Origin: an uncultured Oscillibacter sp.
GTDB taxonomy: Bacteria > Bacillota > Clostridia > Oscillospirales > Oscillospiraceae
Reading direction: 5' to 3'
Assembly: GCA_946530565.1 (NCBI GenBank)
Contig: CAMNAE010000059.1
Span: forward strand, 1-8,117
Length of the DNA: 8,117 nt
The position numbers and the translations under genes were made by a program. Under the pieces are notes generated by a model, which saw only the letters and a list, made by a program, of their open reading frames with translations, was not told where the DNA came from and did not search any database. Positions 7,179-8,117 of this stretch are shown here, one piece after another (positions within the stretch are counted from its first letter, which is position 1; every line of letters starts with the position of its first letter).

Positions 7179-8117
7179 TCAAAGTTTTACCGCGAAGGCG
7201 GCCTCGCGAATGATCTCGCTGACGGACGGGTGGGGATACACGATCTCGCGGATGGCGTCGATCGTCATCTCCTGCTCGATCATGATGCCGCAGGCGACGA
7301 TGAACTCGCTGGAGTAGTTGCTCATGATGTGAGCGCCCACCATCGTGCGGTATTTCTTGTCGAAAATGAACTTGGCGATGCCGTTGCCGCCCTCGTTCTC
7401 CGCGATATAGCGGCCGGAATAGGCCATCGGGAGCTTCACGACCGCGGTGTCGATGCCGGCAGCCTTTGCCTGCTCCTCGGTGAGGCCCACGCAGCCGACC
7501 TCGGGGTTCGTGTAGAGAACGCTCGGGATCGCGCGGTAGCGCATGCGGTCGCGGCGGCCGAGGATCGTGTTGACGGCGACCTCGCCCATGCGGTAGGCAG
7601 AGTGCGCGAGCATGCTCTTGCCGTTGCAGTCGCCCACGGCGAAGACGTTGAGCGCATTCGTGCGCATCTGATCGTCGACGCAGATCGCGCCCTTCTCGGT
7701 CGCGATGTTGAGCTTTTCGATGCCGCAGGTGTCGATCACCGGGCGGCGGCCGATCGCGAGGAGCACCTTGTCGCACGCGACCTTGGCTTCCTTGCCGTCT
7801 TTTTCATAGACGACGCCGTCGGCGTCGACGCGGACGACCTTCGCGCCGAGGAGGAACTTCATGCCGTCCTTCTCATAGCCCTTCTGCAGAAGGGTGGAGA
7901 TCTCATTGTCAATGGGGCCGGCGATCTTCGGCAGCATCTCGACGACCGTGACCTCGGTGCCGACGACGCCGTAATAGGCCGCGAGCTCCAGGCCGATCAC
8001 GCCGCCGCCGATCACGCACAGGCGCTTCGGCAGCGTCTTGAGGTCGAGCGCCTCATAGTTCGTCATCACGAAGCCGGAGGCGATGCCCTCCTTCACGCCC
8101 GGGATCGGCGGCACGAC
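7179..8117 (-). CDS. lpdA: Dihydrolipoyl dehydrogenase (E3), C-terminal 312 residues; start lies beyond the right edge
   Basis: This FAD flavoenzyme reoxidises the dihydrolipoyl group of E2 and makes NADH. The frame is open to the window edge (VVPPIPGVKEG...), so about 150 or more N-terminal residues, including the first FAD-binding fold and the redox disulfide, are outside. Visible in the fragment (numbered from the edge) are the NAD-binding GGGVIGLELAAYYG (37-50) ending in VTVVE, AIGRRP (121-126), the second FAD motif VFAVGDCNG (158-166), TNPEVGCVGLTEEQA (203-217), and the C-terminal catalytic dyad His296/Glu301 in YPHPSVSE. These distinguish it from mercuric or glutathione reductase. A lipoyl domain is sometimes fused at the N terminus; this cannot be seen here. 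It lies 23 bases before the E1 gene on the same strand, so it should serve that complex. The E2 gene is probably further upstream, or the E2 is encoded elsewhere. Confidence 0.93.
   Translation of the reverse strand, partial: VVPPIPGVKEGIASGFVMTNYEALDLKTLPKRLCVIGGGVIGLELAAYYGVVGTEVTVVEMLPKIAGPIDNEISTLLQKGYEKDGMKFLLGAKVVRVDADGVVYEKDGKEAKVACDKVLLAIGRRPVIDTCGIEKLNIATEKGAICVDDQMRTNALNVFAVGDCNGKSMLAHSAYRMGEVAVNTILGRRDRMRYRAIPSVLYTNPEVGCVGLTEEQAKAAGIDTAVVKLPMAYSGRYIAENEGGNGIAKFIFDKKYRTMVGAHIMSNYSSEFIVACGIMIEQEMTIDAIREIVYPHPSVSEIIREAAFAVKL

Noticed and set aside
4603..7317. 904-codon plus-strand open frame opposite the fused E1 gene
   Set aside because: Its translation is a low-complexity run of Leu, Val, Gly, Asp, His and Arg with no recognisable domain. 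It mirrors the GC-rich codon bias of the E1 gene, whose minus-strand product has all expected motifs.

Overview
The window looks like a piece of an anaerobic Firmicutes (Clostridia) genome. This is inferred from strong AAGGAG-type ribosome binding sites 9-10 bases before most starts, GC-rich coding DNA with third positions dominated by G and C, and protein families typical of gut and anaerobic clostridia. By eye the GC content suits Oscillospiraceae-like lineages, but I did not compute it and the taxonomy is tentative.

Layout. A short plus-strand segment (2-505) is the C-terminal half of a BKACE (DUF849, beta-keto acid cleavage) enzyme cut by the left edge. It faces a convergent intergenic region (506-684) holding three hairpins: a clear plus-strand rho-independent terminator, flanked by two related GGGACGGTT-type inverted repeats. 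The rest of the window (685-8117) is one minus-strand array, read right to left: dihydrolipoyl dehydrogenase E3 (cut by the right edge), a fused E1-alpha/E1-beta thiamine-diphosphate 2-oxoacid or acetoin dehydrogenase, a CoA-acylating aldehyde dehydrogenase, a LarA-family nickel-pincer racemase, and a small malic enzyme. Gaps between these genes are 23, 99, 74 and 28 bases, so a single operon is likely. The promoter and any E2 gene would lie beyond the right edge. The 99- and 74-base gaps each contain a perfect GC-rich hairpin.

How the genes may work together (inference). A racemase beside malic enzyme suggests D-malate/L-malate interconversion feeding L-malate to pyruvate. The E1/E3 pair, with an E2 not seen here, could oxidise pyruvate to acetyl-CoA, and the acylating aldehyde dehydrogenase could reduce acetyl-CoA to acetaldehyde. 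With an alcohol dehydrogenase this would be a redox-balanced malate-to-ethanol route. A second reading is acetoin cleavage: an acetoin dehydrogenase yields acetyl-CoA plus acetaldehyde, and the aldehyde dehydrogenase oxidises the acetaldehyde to acetyl-CoA. The sequence alone does not decide between them, and the aldehyde dehydrogenase could instead use succinate semialdehyde or sulfoacetaldehyde. I see no transposase, CRISPR array, tRNA or rRNA. Long plus-strand open frames opposite the minus-strand genes are GC-bias shadows.
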